64,000 nt of DNA from Blastocystis sp. Blastoise (Eukaryota; Sar; Bigyra; Opalinata; Blastocystidae). The stretch is from assembly GCA_039096225.1 (NCBI GenBank), contig JBBPEB010000004.1, forward strand, positions 902,001 to 966,000. The letters run 5' to 3'. Below the pieces are notes generated by a model. The model worked only from the letters and a program-made list of their open reading frames with translations, was not told the origin of the DNA and did not search any database. The position numbers and the translations under genes are program-made. Shown here piece after piece: positions 35,310 to 50,872 of the stretch; position 1 is the stretch's first letter; the number at the start of each line of letters is the position of its first letter.

Positions 35310-36776
35310 ATGGGTGCAGATATTAAGATAAGAAAGAGTACTTATGTTTGTATGATCATTATTGGATGTATTTTACAAGCATTCAACGGTTTTATTGATT
35401 ATTCCAGAAGTATTCTTTTCGATTCAATTAAAACACTCTTTACAATTGATGATACAACCCTAAGTTTAATCTCTTCTTCATTGGGTTACTCTATGATCCT
35501 CTTTTGTTTCGCTGCTACTATGATTCTTGATAAGTGGGGTATGAAACCTGTTCAGATCATAGGTATTGTTGCTTGGCTTATTAGTTTCTTTGGTATGTGG
35601 ATGTGGAAAACTTTCGCTCCTGTCGTGACATTCTTAGTTTTTATGTGGCTTGGTACTTCGTTTGTTATGATTGGTGTTAATGCTGTTGGTACGACAGTAT
35701 TTGTTAGAAACCCTGCTTTGATGGTTGGTATTCTTAATTTTGCTGCTGGTATCGGTGGTATTTTATGTCCTTTTATCTATAACCCTATTTTAAATGCTTT
35801 TGATAATGATTTTACTTATATATATGTCTTCTTTGCTATTCCTTGTATTTTATTTTTAATTTTCATTTTATTTGTACGTTATGAATGGACTATTATTCCT
35901 GATCGTTCTGAAATGGAATCAAATACTAAAGTAAATCCTTTTGCTGTTTTCAAAGATCCTCTATTCTATGTCTTCTTAATACTCGTTGGTTGCATGCAAC
36001 AAATACATTTTATGACTATTGATTGGTCACTTATTTATTTAAAGAATTATTTATCTTGGGATGGTACTAAGGGAGCTACTTTTATTACTATTTATTCTGC
36101 TACATTTACTGCAGGTCGTCTTATATATAGTGCTATTGGTGGTAAGATTGGTAGTTTTAATTATATGATGTTTACTACTTTTTGTGCTACTCTCTTTGCT
36201 ACTATTGGTTTATGTTTTACAAATGACGGTGCATTTGTCATCTCTATTATTGGTTTATTTACTGGTCCTTTCTTCCCTGTAATGGTCACTATGGCTATTG
36301 ATGTATGGGGAACAGGTGCTACTATTGCTTCTAGTTATTTGATTACTTTATATTCTATTATTAAAGAGTTACTTAATGTATCTGTTGGTGTTATTAATGA
36401 TAAATGGGGTACTGAATGGGGATTCCGTATGATGGTACCTATTGGTATAGTTCAATTAATTATTGTTATTTGTATTAAATGTGTAGTGAATAAGAGAGAA
36501 CAAGATAAGAAAAATAAGAAATTACGTATACATAAAGATATTGAATCGAATGTTACTGAAGAGAAGTTTGAAACTGATATTGATAATGTTACTATTAAAT
36601 CTAGTACAGAAACTCTTAATGAACATTTAGATAATAATAAACCTAATCATAATGAAGAAGAAGATAAGAATAAATTAGATAATGATGATATTTCTATGAT
36701 GCATCCTGTTGCTTCTCTTGCACAAATGAAAGATGAATTAAATTCTAAACCTGAAACACCTCTTCCTGAAAATTAA
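35310..36776 (+). CDS. Major facilitator superfamily transporter 1
   Basis: Intronless, 488 aa. Start chosen at ATG 35310 (MGADIKIRKS) because the paralogue downstream begins MGADIIISKY; the frame is open further upstream. About 12 membrane helices, a central cytoplasmic loop around RYEWTIIPDRSEME, and an MFS-type GRLIYSAIGGKIG loop after helix 8. The last 85 residues are a charged Asn/Glu/Lys tail. Conserved Q-Q-I-H-F-M-T-x-D-W in helix 7 is shared with the paralogue. Substrate unknown; a small organic anion or amino acid is possible but not shown. Confidence 0.9.
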   Translation: MGADIKIRKSTYVCMIIIGCILQAFNGFIDYSRSILFDSIKTLFTIDDTTLSLISSSLGYSMILFCFAATMILDKWGMKPVQIIGIVAWLISFFGMWMWKTFAPVVTFLVFMWLGTSFVMIGVNAVGTTVFVRNPALMVGILNFAAGIGGILCPFIYNPILNAFDNDFTYIYVFFAIPCILFLIFILFVRYEWTIIPDRSEMESNTKVNPFAVFKDPLFYVFLILVGCMQQIHFMTIDWSLIYLKNYLSWDGTKGATFITIYSATFTAGRLIYSAIGGKIGSFNYMMFTTFCATLFATIGLCFTNDGAFVISIIGLFTGPFFPVMVTMAIDVWGTGATIASSYLITLYSIIKELLNVSVGVINDKWGTEWGFRMMVPIGIVQLIIVICIKCVVNKREQDKKNKKLRIHKDIESNVTEEKFETDIDNVTIKSSTETLNEHLDNNKPNHNEEEDKNKLDNDDISMMHPVASLAQMKDELNSKPETPLPEN

Positions 36777-37136
36777 ATATACTCGCTTCTATTTTATTTT
36801 ATAAATATATATTTAATAATTCTTTTCTTTTTTTCTACTTTTTTGTGTGTTTATATTTGTATATTTTCGAAACATAAAATTATTACATGATTACTTCTTT
36901 TTTATATTTTATTATGAAGTAAACTTAAGTATTTACACTATTTATTTCTATAAATTATTTATAATATAGTTGTTTTATATAAAAATAAAAATATTATTGT
37001 TTTTTTTGTGTATTTTTTTTGTTATGTTTTCTATATTTTCTTAATAATCATTTAAAAAAAAAAACAAATAGTCAAAACAACAACAATTATATATTTTGAA
37101 CACCTATTACATAAAAATAAAATGAAACGAAAAAAA
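36777..37136. other. Shared 3' intergenic region of the two transporters
   Basis: 360 bp of AT-rich sequence with T-runs and A-runs between two convergent genes; presumably poly(A) sites for both. Confidence 0.5.
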
Positions 37137-38468
37137 CTAATTTTGAGCATTTGGTGAAGAAGGAGAAGGAGTTTTAATATCTTCTTTAATATCTATAGCA
37201 ACAGGAGTTATTTCACTCATTGGAGTTTCTTTATCAATTTGAGGAATAGCTTGATGAATCACTAACTTCTTTCTATTTAATCGCTTAACCATCATTACTT
37301 TAGCAATAATAACTAATATTAATTGAAGTACACTATAAGGTACCATAAGTCGGAATCCCCATTCATATCCATAAGTATCATTAACAAGACCTACAGCATA
37401 ATTCATGATTTCTTTAATAATACCATATAAAGACACTAATAGACTCATAATAATAGTAGAATTAGATCCCCATGTATCCATTGTCATTAAAACAAGAAGA
37501 GGAAAAGTAGGACCAGTAAAGAAACCTACTCCAGCTAATAAATAGGCACCATCATTAGTAAAGCACATACCTAATGTAGAAAAGATCACAATTCCAACAG
37601 TAACTTCAATCATAGCATTATGAGGACCTAATTTACTAGTAATAAAACTAAATAAACAACGACTAATAGCATAAATAATAGAATATATCTGATTAAAAAT
37701 AGATCCTTTTTCTGTTGGTTTCCAACCTAAATAATTCTCTAAATAAATTAAACCCCAATCTAAAGTCATAAAATGAATTTGTTGAAGACAACTACATATA
37801 AGTAATTCAACCCAAAATAATGGATCTTTAAAACAACCAAATGTACTCATTTTAGGAGCATTTAATTCTTCTTTATCAGGAATAATAGTCCATTTATTAC
37901 GAGTAATAATAATATATATAAGGAAAACAATACAGAAACAACCAAAAACTAAATAAACATACCAATAAGCATTTTCATAAGTAGCTAAAATAGGAGTATA
38001 AATATAAGGACCTATTAATAAGCCAACACTATAAGCAAAATTAATTAATCCTACCATAAGAGCAGAATTTTTAACAAATATTGTTGTAGGAAGAGCAGTT
38101 GCACCAATATTTGTAAAGGCAGTACCAAACCACATAACAAAAAGACAAGCAATTACCCAAGTATAATCATGAATATAATATAAAAGAATGAAAGCTATAA
38201 GCCATACAACAATACCAATAATCTGAACAACTTTAAATGAAGACTTTGCTAATAACAAAGTAGCAAGAAACATAAATACAATCATAGCATAACCTAAACA
38301 AGAAACAATCAAACCAGTTACAGAAGAATCGATGTCGAATAATTTCTTTATAGAAGAGAATAGAATACTTCTTGAAGAATCAATGAAACCATTAGATGCT
38401 TGTAAAAGACATCCTATTATACACATAGCCGTATATGTATATTTAGAGATAATAATATCAGCACCCAT
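37137..38468 (-). CDS. Major facilitator superfamily transporter 2
   Basis: Intronless, 443 aa, convergent with transporter 1 and clearly paralogous. It shares MGADI at the start, QASNGFID.SRSILF, RNKWTIIPD in the central loop, QQIHFMTLDWGLIYLENYL, LCFTNDGA, the MxxDxWG motif before helix 11 and EWGFRLMVP near the end. It has about 12 helices and a shorter C-terminal tail than transporter 1. The pair most simply reflects an inverted local duplication. Both lack introns in an otherwise intron-dense region, so descent from a retroposed or transferred intronless gene is possible. Confidence 0.9.
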   Translation of the reverse strand: MGADIIISKYTYTAMCIIGCLLQASNGFIDSSRSILFSSIKKLFDIDSSVTGLIVSCLGYAMIVFMFLATLLLAKSSFKVVQIIGIVVWLIAFILLYYIHDYTWVIACLFVMWFGTAFTNIGATALPTTIFVKNSALMVGLINFAYSVGLLIGPYIYTPILATYENAYWYVYLVFGCFCIVFLIYIIITRNKWTIIPDKEELNAPKMSTFGCFKDPLFWVELLICSCLQQIHFMTLDWGLIYLENYLGWKPTEKGSIFNQIYSIIYAISRCLFSFITSKLGPHNAMIEVTVGIVIFSTLGMCFTNDGAYLLAGVGFFTGPTFPLLVLMTMDTWGSNSTIIMSLLVSLYGIIKEIMNYAVGLVNDTYGYEWGFRLMVPYSVLQLILVIIAKVMMVKRLNRKKLVIHQAIPQIDKETPMSEITPVAIDIKEDIKTPSPSSPNAQN

Positions 38469-39466
38469 AGCTGATAATTCTTCTTAAAATAGTATTAAAA
38501 TGTTTCTTTTAAGAGTACACAGTTAAACAACCATTCTTTTTCTGAATCTCTTCCTTAATCTGAGTCTCAGTAGTGTTTCAATTCTTATCAGTAAATGAAT
38601 GGTTAAGAACTCTTTTTTTATTATTTACATGAATATATCTGAAATTTTACTATAGAAGCAATATATAAACACGATTCTTTTACTATCCAATAATATCAAC
38701 TAAATCTCAAATTATCCTCACTCATTGGGTTTTCTTGAGATTCATCCAATCATTTCATATTTCATTTTATTATTAACGTCATGCAAATAATACGTAAAAA
38801 AAAGAGGTTATTTTTATTATTTGCTAAAAATAAATATATATAGGATTAATATCCGCTCCTCTAATATTGTTTAACTATGAATTGAGACTTCAAACTTTTT
38901 GAAATAATTATTTACGTAAACTATGACTTCATTAATTTTCTGGTTGATTTACTTTTGACAATTACAAATGAAATGATTCAATATGCTTAGTAAACGATGT
39001 TTCTAAACTTTCCTGCTTAAAAGTTATACTAAATTTGATGAATAATAATGTTTGGAAAGAAAGTTTTTAATATTTGTTGAATAATCATAAACAGGCTTTA
39101 ATATATTTATATATTTTATTTTAAATATATATGTGATCATTATAATGAATAGCAATATATCTTTTATACTGTGAAACAAATACTATTTAAAACAAAATAA
39201 ATATAATATAATAAAAACAATACAAATAATATTTAATAAAAACTAGAAACTCCAAAAGGAAAAATTAAAAAAAAAACAAAAATAGAAACATAGATAAGAG
39301 ATATCACTAATTTATTGAATACAATAAATAGAAAAACACGTCAAAACAAAATAATAAATATTTGCTTTTCAAAGAAACATAGAAAAAAAATGGAAACAAA
39401 AAATAAAAAGAATAAAAATAGTTAATAAAGTAGATTTTAGAATAAAATAGACTTTTAAATATAGAT
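38469..39466. other. Gene-free interval
   Basis: 1 kb upstream of transporter 2 and downstream of the giant surface-protein gene. No frame or repeat of note. Confidence 0.6.
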
Positions 39467-42400
39467 TTATAGTTTAATACATTGTTGATTAATTACTTTA
39501 CGATCAATATGAAATTGTCTTCCTCTCTTCCTCTTTTTTTGATTTAATACTTGTAGAATAATAATAGTTAGAAGAGTGAATATAAATAATATTATAATGA
39601 GTATATTAGTAAATTGATTACCTATACTTGTATGAGGAATAACTTTTAAACGAATAATACCACTACTTGATCCAGCTGTGTTCATAGTAACTATAGTATA
39701 TACAGTTTCATCCATTGTCTCACTTATAGAACCACTTATAATACCTGTTAATGTATCGAAAGATAATCCTTTAGGTAAATTAGGAAAAATAGCTAAATAA
39801 TATTCAGCAGCTTGAATAGAAGGATAATCAGATTGAAAGAAATTTTGTGTTTCTAAAATATATAATTGTTGTTTATATAGAATGGGTAGAGGAGTATCTA
39901 AAATACAATTACTATATTCTTGCGACCATTCTCCTTCTACACATTGACGCATATAGAAACCAGAGTAATACTTTAAACAAGATCTATAATTCCATTGGCC
40001 ATGAACTGCAGGCATATAACTACCATAACTATTACAATAAGAATCAATCTTCTTACTACTTAAACGAATTTCAGATATTTCCAGACCAGCTGAACAATCT
40101 TGACTTTGAATAAATAAATGATAATATGAATAAGATTGTGTATTATAAAAATTCCAAGATAAAGTACCATTTAGATGATTATATTCCCCAAATTGAATAG
40201 AATAAACAGTTAATAACGTTGTCCATGTGACTTTATCTGTAGATCCAATGAGTATTAATGATGATGGATTATATACATCTTCATGATTCCCACGGGAAAT
40301 AGAAATAGATGAATAAAAGAATATTCCTTGATAAGGTATTTCAATTGAAATATAATCATATTCAGAACAAGTTTTTGTATAAAAATAAGTTTCTGACTGA
40401 TGATCAAAAGCATTTTGAATTGAATGACTATCTTCTTCTGCTTCTATATTATTATTATTATCTTTATCTTTATCTTTATCTTTATCTTTATCTTTATCAT
40501 CTTTATTATTTTTCATATACTTTAAAGAAGAAATATTACTTTTATTATATGTACCATCTATATATATATTTTGTGTATAATTATTATTATGAATATTAGA
40601 TATAGAATTGAATTTCAAATTATTATTATTATTTTCCTCTTCATCAAGTGAAATTGATATATATGAATATAATGGAGTTATATCAACCAAGGTATCACTT
40701 TGAATAAATGTAAGAGAAACACGAAATGTATTATCATTTGTAGAAATAGGTAATTTATTAATAGAATTGTGAATTTCGACTGCAATCACATTCTTTCCAA
40801 GTAAAAATATTCCATTTTGTAAGTATCCCCCTATATAGGTACCATCAGGATTTATGGAACCACTTAAAGAAGGAGTAGAAGCATTAAATGATTGAGGAAG
40901 AAGATAACTATAAAGATGTTTTCCATTTATATATAAAGCAGTTCCTGAATAAGTATATAAATATATAATATAACTTGTACAAGAAGCAATATTACTTAGA
41001 GAAAAACTACTTCTATAATATTGTGTAACAGAAGAGAAACTAGGGAAGTTTCCAGGAGTAATAGTAAGCCAATCAGAATCATCATATGTACGAGAGATCC
41101 AATTGGAAGGAATTAAACGTACATCTTCTAAGAAATACCAATTTTGAGTAAATGGATATATATAATATTCTAATTGTAATGGAATAAGTTTAGGTGATTC
41201 ACCATAAAATACACTATCATATAATAAATCAACATCATCTTTTGTTTTTATAGAAATATACCCTGTTTTCCAACCATCATTTGGGCCATTATATAATGTT
41301 ATAATATAACTTCCAGGACGCAAACAGAAAGATTTCTCATAGGGTGAAGAAGATAAATAATTAATTGATATTTCTGAATAAACAAGTGTACCACTTTCTA
41401 AAGAAAGAGAAAAGCCGTTATGTTTTGGATTCGTCACTGGAATAGTATTCACATCATCTTCTTTCCATAATGGTTCTACATAAGGTAAAGAAAGATTTAT
41501 AGTGAAAAACATATATAGATTAGGACAGTTCATAATAGAGATTGAGAGAGATAATGTTTGTCGACTACCAAATACACTATATGCAGTAATAATATATGAA
41601 GAACTAGTAGTTGATGTATGTGGAATACCAGAGATAGTCCCTGTGAATCCATTGATGTTGATTCCCGCGGGAAGAGCTGGTAATATACTAAAGTCATGAT
41701 AGAATGAAGATGTTGGTTGAAGAAGAACATATGTATCTACATAAATAACTATAGTATTTGATGTATAGGAAAGAGAAGGAGCTATAAGTGTTTGATAATT
41801 ATAAGTATAGAATTCAATTTGACTAATAGCAATAGGAGTTACTGAAGAAGTTACTTGTCCTGTAGAAGAAAGAATAAGAGCAGAAAATGTAAGTTTATAT
41901 TGATTAAAAGATAATGTTTGAGTAGTTAAGAAGAAACATAAATGATTATCAATAGAATTAAGAAATAAATAAGCATGAGAATCAATAGAAGACCATAAAG
42001 AAGGAGAATATGTTTCATTATAAACAGAGAATTTCCAAGATGATATTTGAACTTGTTCTGAAGGAATATAAAAATAAACACAATAATAATTTATATATTC
42101 TTTCTTTAAATTATCAAATTGTCCATGAATAGAATATTCTTTTGTAGAAGAAGAAGAGGAAGTAGAAGTACCTTTAGGGAAAAAAATAGTATTTCTATTG
42201 AAATCGTAAAGAGGAGATGTTTCTGATGTAGTAGCAGTAGCAGTTTGATTGTTTATATCAGTTAAAGAAGATGAGGAGGAGGAGGAAGAAGAAGAAGAAG
42301 ACAATGAAGAAGAAGAAGAAGAAGAAAAATGATGAGAATGAGAATTAGAATTATCATTTAAAACAGTATTATCTTCAACGGAATTCAAATTGATTGTACG

Positions 42401-44159
42401 ACTATTATTATTACTATCATATATATATCGTAATTGACATTGGAAATCTATATTCTTTGCAGTATATTGTCCATATGGAATAATAGCAATAGCAAATAAA
42501 TGATTTCCTGTAGGAATTAATTCGATAGGACCAGTATATGTATGCCATTCAGGCAATTGACTATCTAATAACCCATTACTTGCCAAATTATCAATAGTAA
42601 CTTCATCCTGATCATAATTACTACGAAATAATAGATTTCCATCCAAATAAACAAGAATACCTGCACGAATTAAATAAGAAAACTCAAACATTGTTGGAAA
42701 CATTCCCATGGGAATTGAGCAGTTATAAGTAACACGATATATCCAGATATTACTATATGTATATGGAGGATTTGAATTCGTCGTAATTTCCGGTGGGAAT
42801 GAAATCCAAAGATTGTTAGTAGTAACTTTAGGGCTTTCAGACAATTGTTCTATATATTGTAATGAAGATGAAGAAGAAGATGATGAAGAAGAAGATGATG
42901 AAGAAGAAGAAGATAGATTAGGAGAAGAAATATCTTTAGAAGAAGATAGATTAGGAGAAGAAATATCTTTAGAAGAAGATAGATTAGGAGAAGAAATATC
43001 TTTAGAAGAAGAATAAGGAAAAGTAAGAGATGTTTCAGGAGTGTTAATATCCGTGGGAATAATGAAATCTGGAGAATACCATAGATCAGGAATATATGTA
43101 TAATTAGTATATACATAGGAATGAAGAATAGGTTCAAGTATTGTATTAATAAGAAAAGTAGAAGAAGAAGAATAAAGATGATAAATACTAGTTGAATAAT
43201 GATATAAAAGACTATGAGAGAGAGAAATAATTAAATAGCTTCCATTTCCCCAACCAAGAGTAGACGTAGACGATCCACTAAGTGTATAGATTCCCCGCGG
43301 GAGACAGAGAACTCTAGATATATGATGTTTCTTTTCATGTGTTGGAGATGGATATATAGAGGAATAGGAGCAATAAGTAGAAGAAGTAGTAGTAGTAGTA
43401 GAAGAAGACAGTGAAAAAGATTCAATTAATGGATATGTTGATATAGACGTATATTTATCAATAGTTATTATTGAATTCGTTAACATGTCACATTCTATAT
43501 ATATATATATATAATTATTATTATTATTAATAAAAACAATAATAAAAGCAATAATTTTATTAAAATTAAAACTACCTAATAAAATATATTGATTTTTATA
43601 ATAATATAATTTAATGAATAATAATTATAATCATAATAATTGATTAAATCATATATATAAATATACCCATAACTTGTAAGAATATAGTTGTATTCATAAG
43701 GACATTGACTTTATTACTATATATAGCAAAGATTCGATATTGTTCAGCGTTAGAAACAGTTATAGGAAATCCACTGATGACACCTGTGTCAGGATCTAAG
43801 TGAATACCAGAGGGTAAGTCTGGAGACACAGAGAAACTGGAGAAACCTGTCGAAATAGGAATAATAGGATGTAATTGTATATTATATAATAAATTATAAA
43901 AAGGTATAGTAGTAGTACTAGAAGAAGTAGTAGAAGAAGAAGGAGGAGTAATATCATCACTAGAACTAGAACTAGAACTAAGAGAAGCTGTAGAAGGATA
44001 GAGAAATGTAGGTGCTGTTAAATAGGAAGAAGAAGAGAAGAAAGAGATAGAAGCAATTGATATAGGAACTGTATCACTATCTATATAAACAAATATTACA
44101 TAAGGAGTATATTCATTATAACTTGTTTACAATTTAATATATATATATAATAATTATGT

Positions 44160-44202
<43 letters not shown>

Positions 44203-44457
44203 AATACAAACAAAATAGAAATATATATATAAAGAATAACATACCAAATTTAAACTTTAGTGTTCTGAATGTTCTGACAATATTTTTTAATTCAAAAGTA
44301 TATGTATATCCACTTTTATAAGCATCAATAAGATTCTGAGTATCTAATAAAAACCATTCATCTATGTATATATATATATATAAAATAATAGAATAAGTTG
44401 ATATAAAATTAATTATTAATATTTATTCTAAATAATATTAGAATAGGTAAAAATGTT

Positions 44458-44509
<52 letters not shown>

Positions 44510-45242
44510 TTTCTGTGGATACATCAACATTGGTTTTAGAAGGATCTGCGTAGAGATTTGTCGCCGTACAAGGTTGATGTGTAGGATCTTCATAATCTTC
44601 ATTATATCCGTATAAAGATACAGATAGATATGTAAATAAAGGAGTATGTTTCTCTGTTGATATCTCTGTTGTTATGGAATAACCAGATATATGTTCTTGT
44701 CTATATATAGAGTATACTTATTATTATAACATATAAAATTATTTTATATAATAAATCTTAATAATTAGAATAAATAATAATATATAAGAAATTCTAATAA
44801 TTAGAATAAATAATAATATATAAGAAATTTTTATAATTAGAATAAATAATAATATATAATAAACTTAATAATTAGAATATATAATAATAAAATAAAAATA
44901 AAATTATCTATATAATACTATTGTATATACCTTCCATAGTCTAATATATAAATGATAGAGGTTGGAAAGGATGTGAAGGTATACACAGTATGAATATCAC
45001 GGTCTACTAATGCGTATTGAGGAGCTGAGACATCCTTAGGCTCCTTATAACACTTATAACTGATTGGGAGATCCGTGGGGGTCTGCAGGAGCACTGTGGG
45101 GGATGAATAACGAGGGATTGATGCTATTTAATATATATATATAATTTTTATGAATGATAACAAGAAAAACACATATATATATAGAATAGGTATTAAAATA
45201 TTTAAAAAAAAATGTATATATATATAATAATAAAAGTCAAAA

Positions 45243-45285
<43 letters not shown>

Positions 45286-46787
45286 TTATGTATATATATA
45301 TATACATCCATAGAGAAAGAAACAGTAAGCCATGAATTCGTCTTTATATACATTAGTACTATTTAATCCGTGTACTTCAATAGCTATAGTCAGAATTGTA
45401 GAAGAAGCAATAGAAGGATAAAGAGGAATTGTTACACTATATATATCATTATTAATATTATATATATAATTTTTAAAAAAATGTTTTAAAATGATAAAAT
45501 ATAGAATCAAAAATGTAATAAAGAATAATAAATGTGATAATATTAATATATATATATATATATATATACCTATGAAATGTAAGTGAACTATCAAATCCTG
45601 ATACAAATGTATTTGAAGTAATTTCATCTCTATATATATAATTCTATAAATAAACACAATAAACATATATATATATTTAATATATTTATACAATCCACAA
45701 AATATATAACATTTATATATATTATTATATTTATACAATACAAAAATAGTAAAATTTATATATTTATACAATCAACAAAACATATAACATTATATATATA
45801 CAAAGGTAATAATCTTCTAAATATTTCAGCACCATTTGCATACACAATAAAGCCTTCACGTATACGTACACCGATCTGAAATAAACTGAATTTATCTGCA
45901 TTCTGAGGAAGTGTTGTTTTTCGTCGATAATAACGTGTAATAGACCGAACATCCGGAAGAGTAGAAGAAGAATAAGAAGGCCAATAAGAATCTAAATAAC
46001 TAGAAGTAGTCCATAATAAATTATTTTGTGATTCATATGTATATTTCCAATCATCAAGAGTTGTTATTGGATAATTCGCTGTAAGAAATAATGATATAAA
46101 TAAATATAAATTTATTTAGATAAAAAAAGAAAATAATAATATCATTCATAAATATATAAAATAAATGAATATATATATGATAATAAATAACAAATATATA
46201 TATGATAAACTGAATAATAAAAAAAAATACAATAAAAATAATAAAAAAAATACAACAATAAATGACTTAAAAATACAACAATAAAATAAATTAATAAAAA
46301 AACTATATACGATAAAATAAATAAGAGATAGATTCATATTCATTAAGTGTTAATGAAAGCATTAATATATCGTCAATTGTTCGTATTTCAAGATAAGATC
46401 CATTATCCCATCCATCAAGAGAACTATAAATAAAGACAATAATATAATTGACTACGAGAGAAATAGATATATAAAGAATACCCATCTATTAAGACGATCG
46501 TATGAGCAGTAGGATATAAACAAAGTATATTATCTACTTGAGTACTTTCACTTCCAATCCCAGAAAAAGTACTGACTAAGATTCCATTGTTTTCTTCTCC
46601 TCTCCATACAGAAACAGATTCTTGATATGAGTTTTCTTTGTAATAACGACGAAAAATAAACGAAAGAGAAGGTGATTCACACGTAATGGCGATAACTCCA
46701 CCTAAAGAAACAAGATGAACTAGCCACTGATAATATGAAATTCATACAATATAGTAAACTAATAAGATAAATGATAGAGATCCCCAT
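39467..46787 (-). CDS. Giant modular type I membrane protein with He_PIG (Ig-like), jelly-roll and discoidin-like domains
   Basis: Eleven exons (46787-46748, 46701-46482, 46423-46311, 46078-45802, 45629-45570, 45436-45306, 45123-44931, 44700-44510, 44361-44245, 44080-43667, 43494-39467) join in phase to 1,927 aa; the last exon is 4,028 nt. A signal peptide (MGISIIYLISLLYCGVIA) opens the protein. Three putative-Ig modules with the LPxGxxxDxxTGxISG signature sit near residues 520-586, 1157-1225 and 1800-1865. Three glycine-tryptophan modules (DGWDNGSY, LGWGNGSY, DGWKTGYI) and two galactose-binding-like jelly rolls alternate with them, and a discoidin-like segment precedes the last. Low-complexity Ser, Asn and DK runs interrupt the middle, including an SSKDISSPNL triple repeat. 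One membrane helix near residue 1885 is followed by a basic tail. Probably an adhesion or cell-surface receptor. Confidence 0.85.
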
Positions 46788-47159
46788 TTCAAGTATAAAA
46801 GAAGAAAAAAGGAATTTGTAAAAAAAACAAAACTATAATTGAGTTCTCCCTACAAAAAATATTATTGTTTATCAAAACGGATTGATTACAAAAATCTCAG
46901 ATAATCTCCAAATGATTAAAAATAATTATATACATTATTCAAATTATCTTTTTGTTTAATAAAAAGTAGTGTAAATAATAGAATAAAACGAAATCAACAA
47001 GTATAGTACAATAAATATGTAAATATAGTACATCGTTGAAAACACAACAAGAATATAGCAATTACTAGTATATGTGATTTCTATCATAATTAAAGAGATA
47101 GTACATCAGAAACAATTATAAAATTAACAAGTATGAATTTTTATATTAATAAACCGTGT
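46788..47159. other. Intergenic, promoter of the giant surface-protein gene
   Basis: 372 bp between two minus-strand genes. Nothing specific recognised. Confidence 0.5.
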
Positions 47160-49512
<2,353 letters not shown>

Positions 49513-49876
49513 CTATGGATCAATTTCCATAGTTGTTGAAGGTAGAATATTTACATTAAAAGAATTAGTATCATTTACCTAGATATAAAAAGAATATAAA
49601 ATTATTTTTTTATTATTGATATAGATAGATAAATAAACTTTATAAATATATACAGATTTTTCATTTTCTTTATCTTTATCATCTATTTCTTTCTTTTTTT
49701 GCCTATAAGATATATAGAATAGTTACAAGTATAGAAAACAGTTTTCTCTTATATTATAATCAATATATATACATAATTCTTACATAAAAAAAAAATCAAA
49801 TGATATATATATATATATAAATAGTAAATATTATATATATAAATAGTGAATATTATATATATATATAGTGAATATT

Positions 49877-49911
<35 letters not shown>

Positions 49912-50872
49912 TTGAGTTGTTGAATAATTTGTTGAGTACATTCAGGATGTAATGAAATAGCAGTTTTCACACAATCATTTAAATTCTTATTATTAACAAG
50001 ATCCCTCATAAAATCTATATATATAATAGAGATAACAAAAAGATATATAAAATATAGATGATAAAAAGATATATAAAAACATAAATAATAAAAAAATAAA
50101 TAAAATATAGATGATAAAAAGATATATAAAAACATAAATAATAAAAAGTTATATAAAATATAAATAATAAAAAGATATATAAAATATAGATAATAAAAAG
50201 ATAATAAAAATAAATGATAAAAAAATAATAAAAAGAAAACAGGATACTTTAACAATGGCAAAAAAAAAAGAGGAACTTATTACATACCAGTCATATATTC
50301 ATTCTTTTGAGCCATTAGTGGATGAACTATCAACGCAGTACATTGAGAAGAAGGATTCAGTTGTAAAGGTAAAGATGGACGGTGTTCATACATAGGATTT
50401 AAATTATCATTACAATTACAAGGAACATTTTGAAAATGATCTGCAAAAGGATTTGGCATAAAGGATACTTCTGTATCCATTTTATTGTCTACTGGATTCA
50501 TAGTATCATTTTCTATTTCTATTGCAGGTGGTTGAATCTCTTCAGCCTCCACAACAGGAGACAAAGTCTTTTCATTCTCGAAAAAATCATTGTAATGAGG
50601 TCGTAACTCTTGACGCATAGAATTATTCCATTCATTCATACCGCAGTCATCCATCGGCCTCTTCATAGTCTTTGTACTATTGAATGATGATGAAGAACCA
50701 CAAACTGAAAAACAACGTTTTATATAATCACAACAGCGACCTAAACATCGTTTTTTACTAGAAAAGAACATATCATCATCAACATCCTATATATTCTTAT
50801 AAAATGAACAGAGAAATACAAACCTACATCATAGCTCATACATCGTTTTGCTTGATTTGACACTGAAGACAT
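49513..50872 (-). CDS. Hypothetical Cys-rich 254-aa protein
   Basis: Five exons (50872-50828, 50786-50288, 50014-49909, 49702-49654, 49578-49513) join in phase to a TAG stop. The N-terminal 50 residues are rich in Cys and Lys/Arg (KKRCLGRCCDYIKRCFSVC), a possible palmitoylation or metal-binding patch. A disordered middle and a helical segment (FMRDLVNNKNLNDCVKTAIS) with a Lys/Glu tail follow. There is no membrane helix. Family unknown. Confidence 0.75.

Noticed and set aside
40441-40500. Repeat of TTTATC as a possible regulatory array
   Set aside because: It is coding (Asp-Lys repeats) within the last exon of the giant surface protein.
42813-43016. Plus-strand acidic frame with repeats
   Set aside because: Antisense of the SSKDISSPNL repeats of the giant surface protein.
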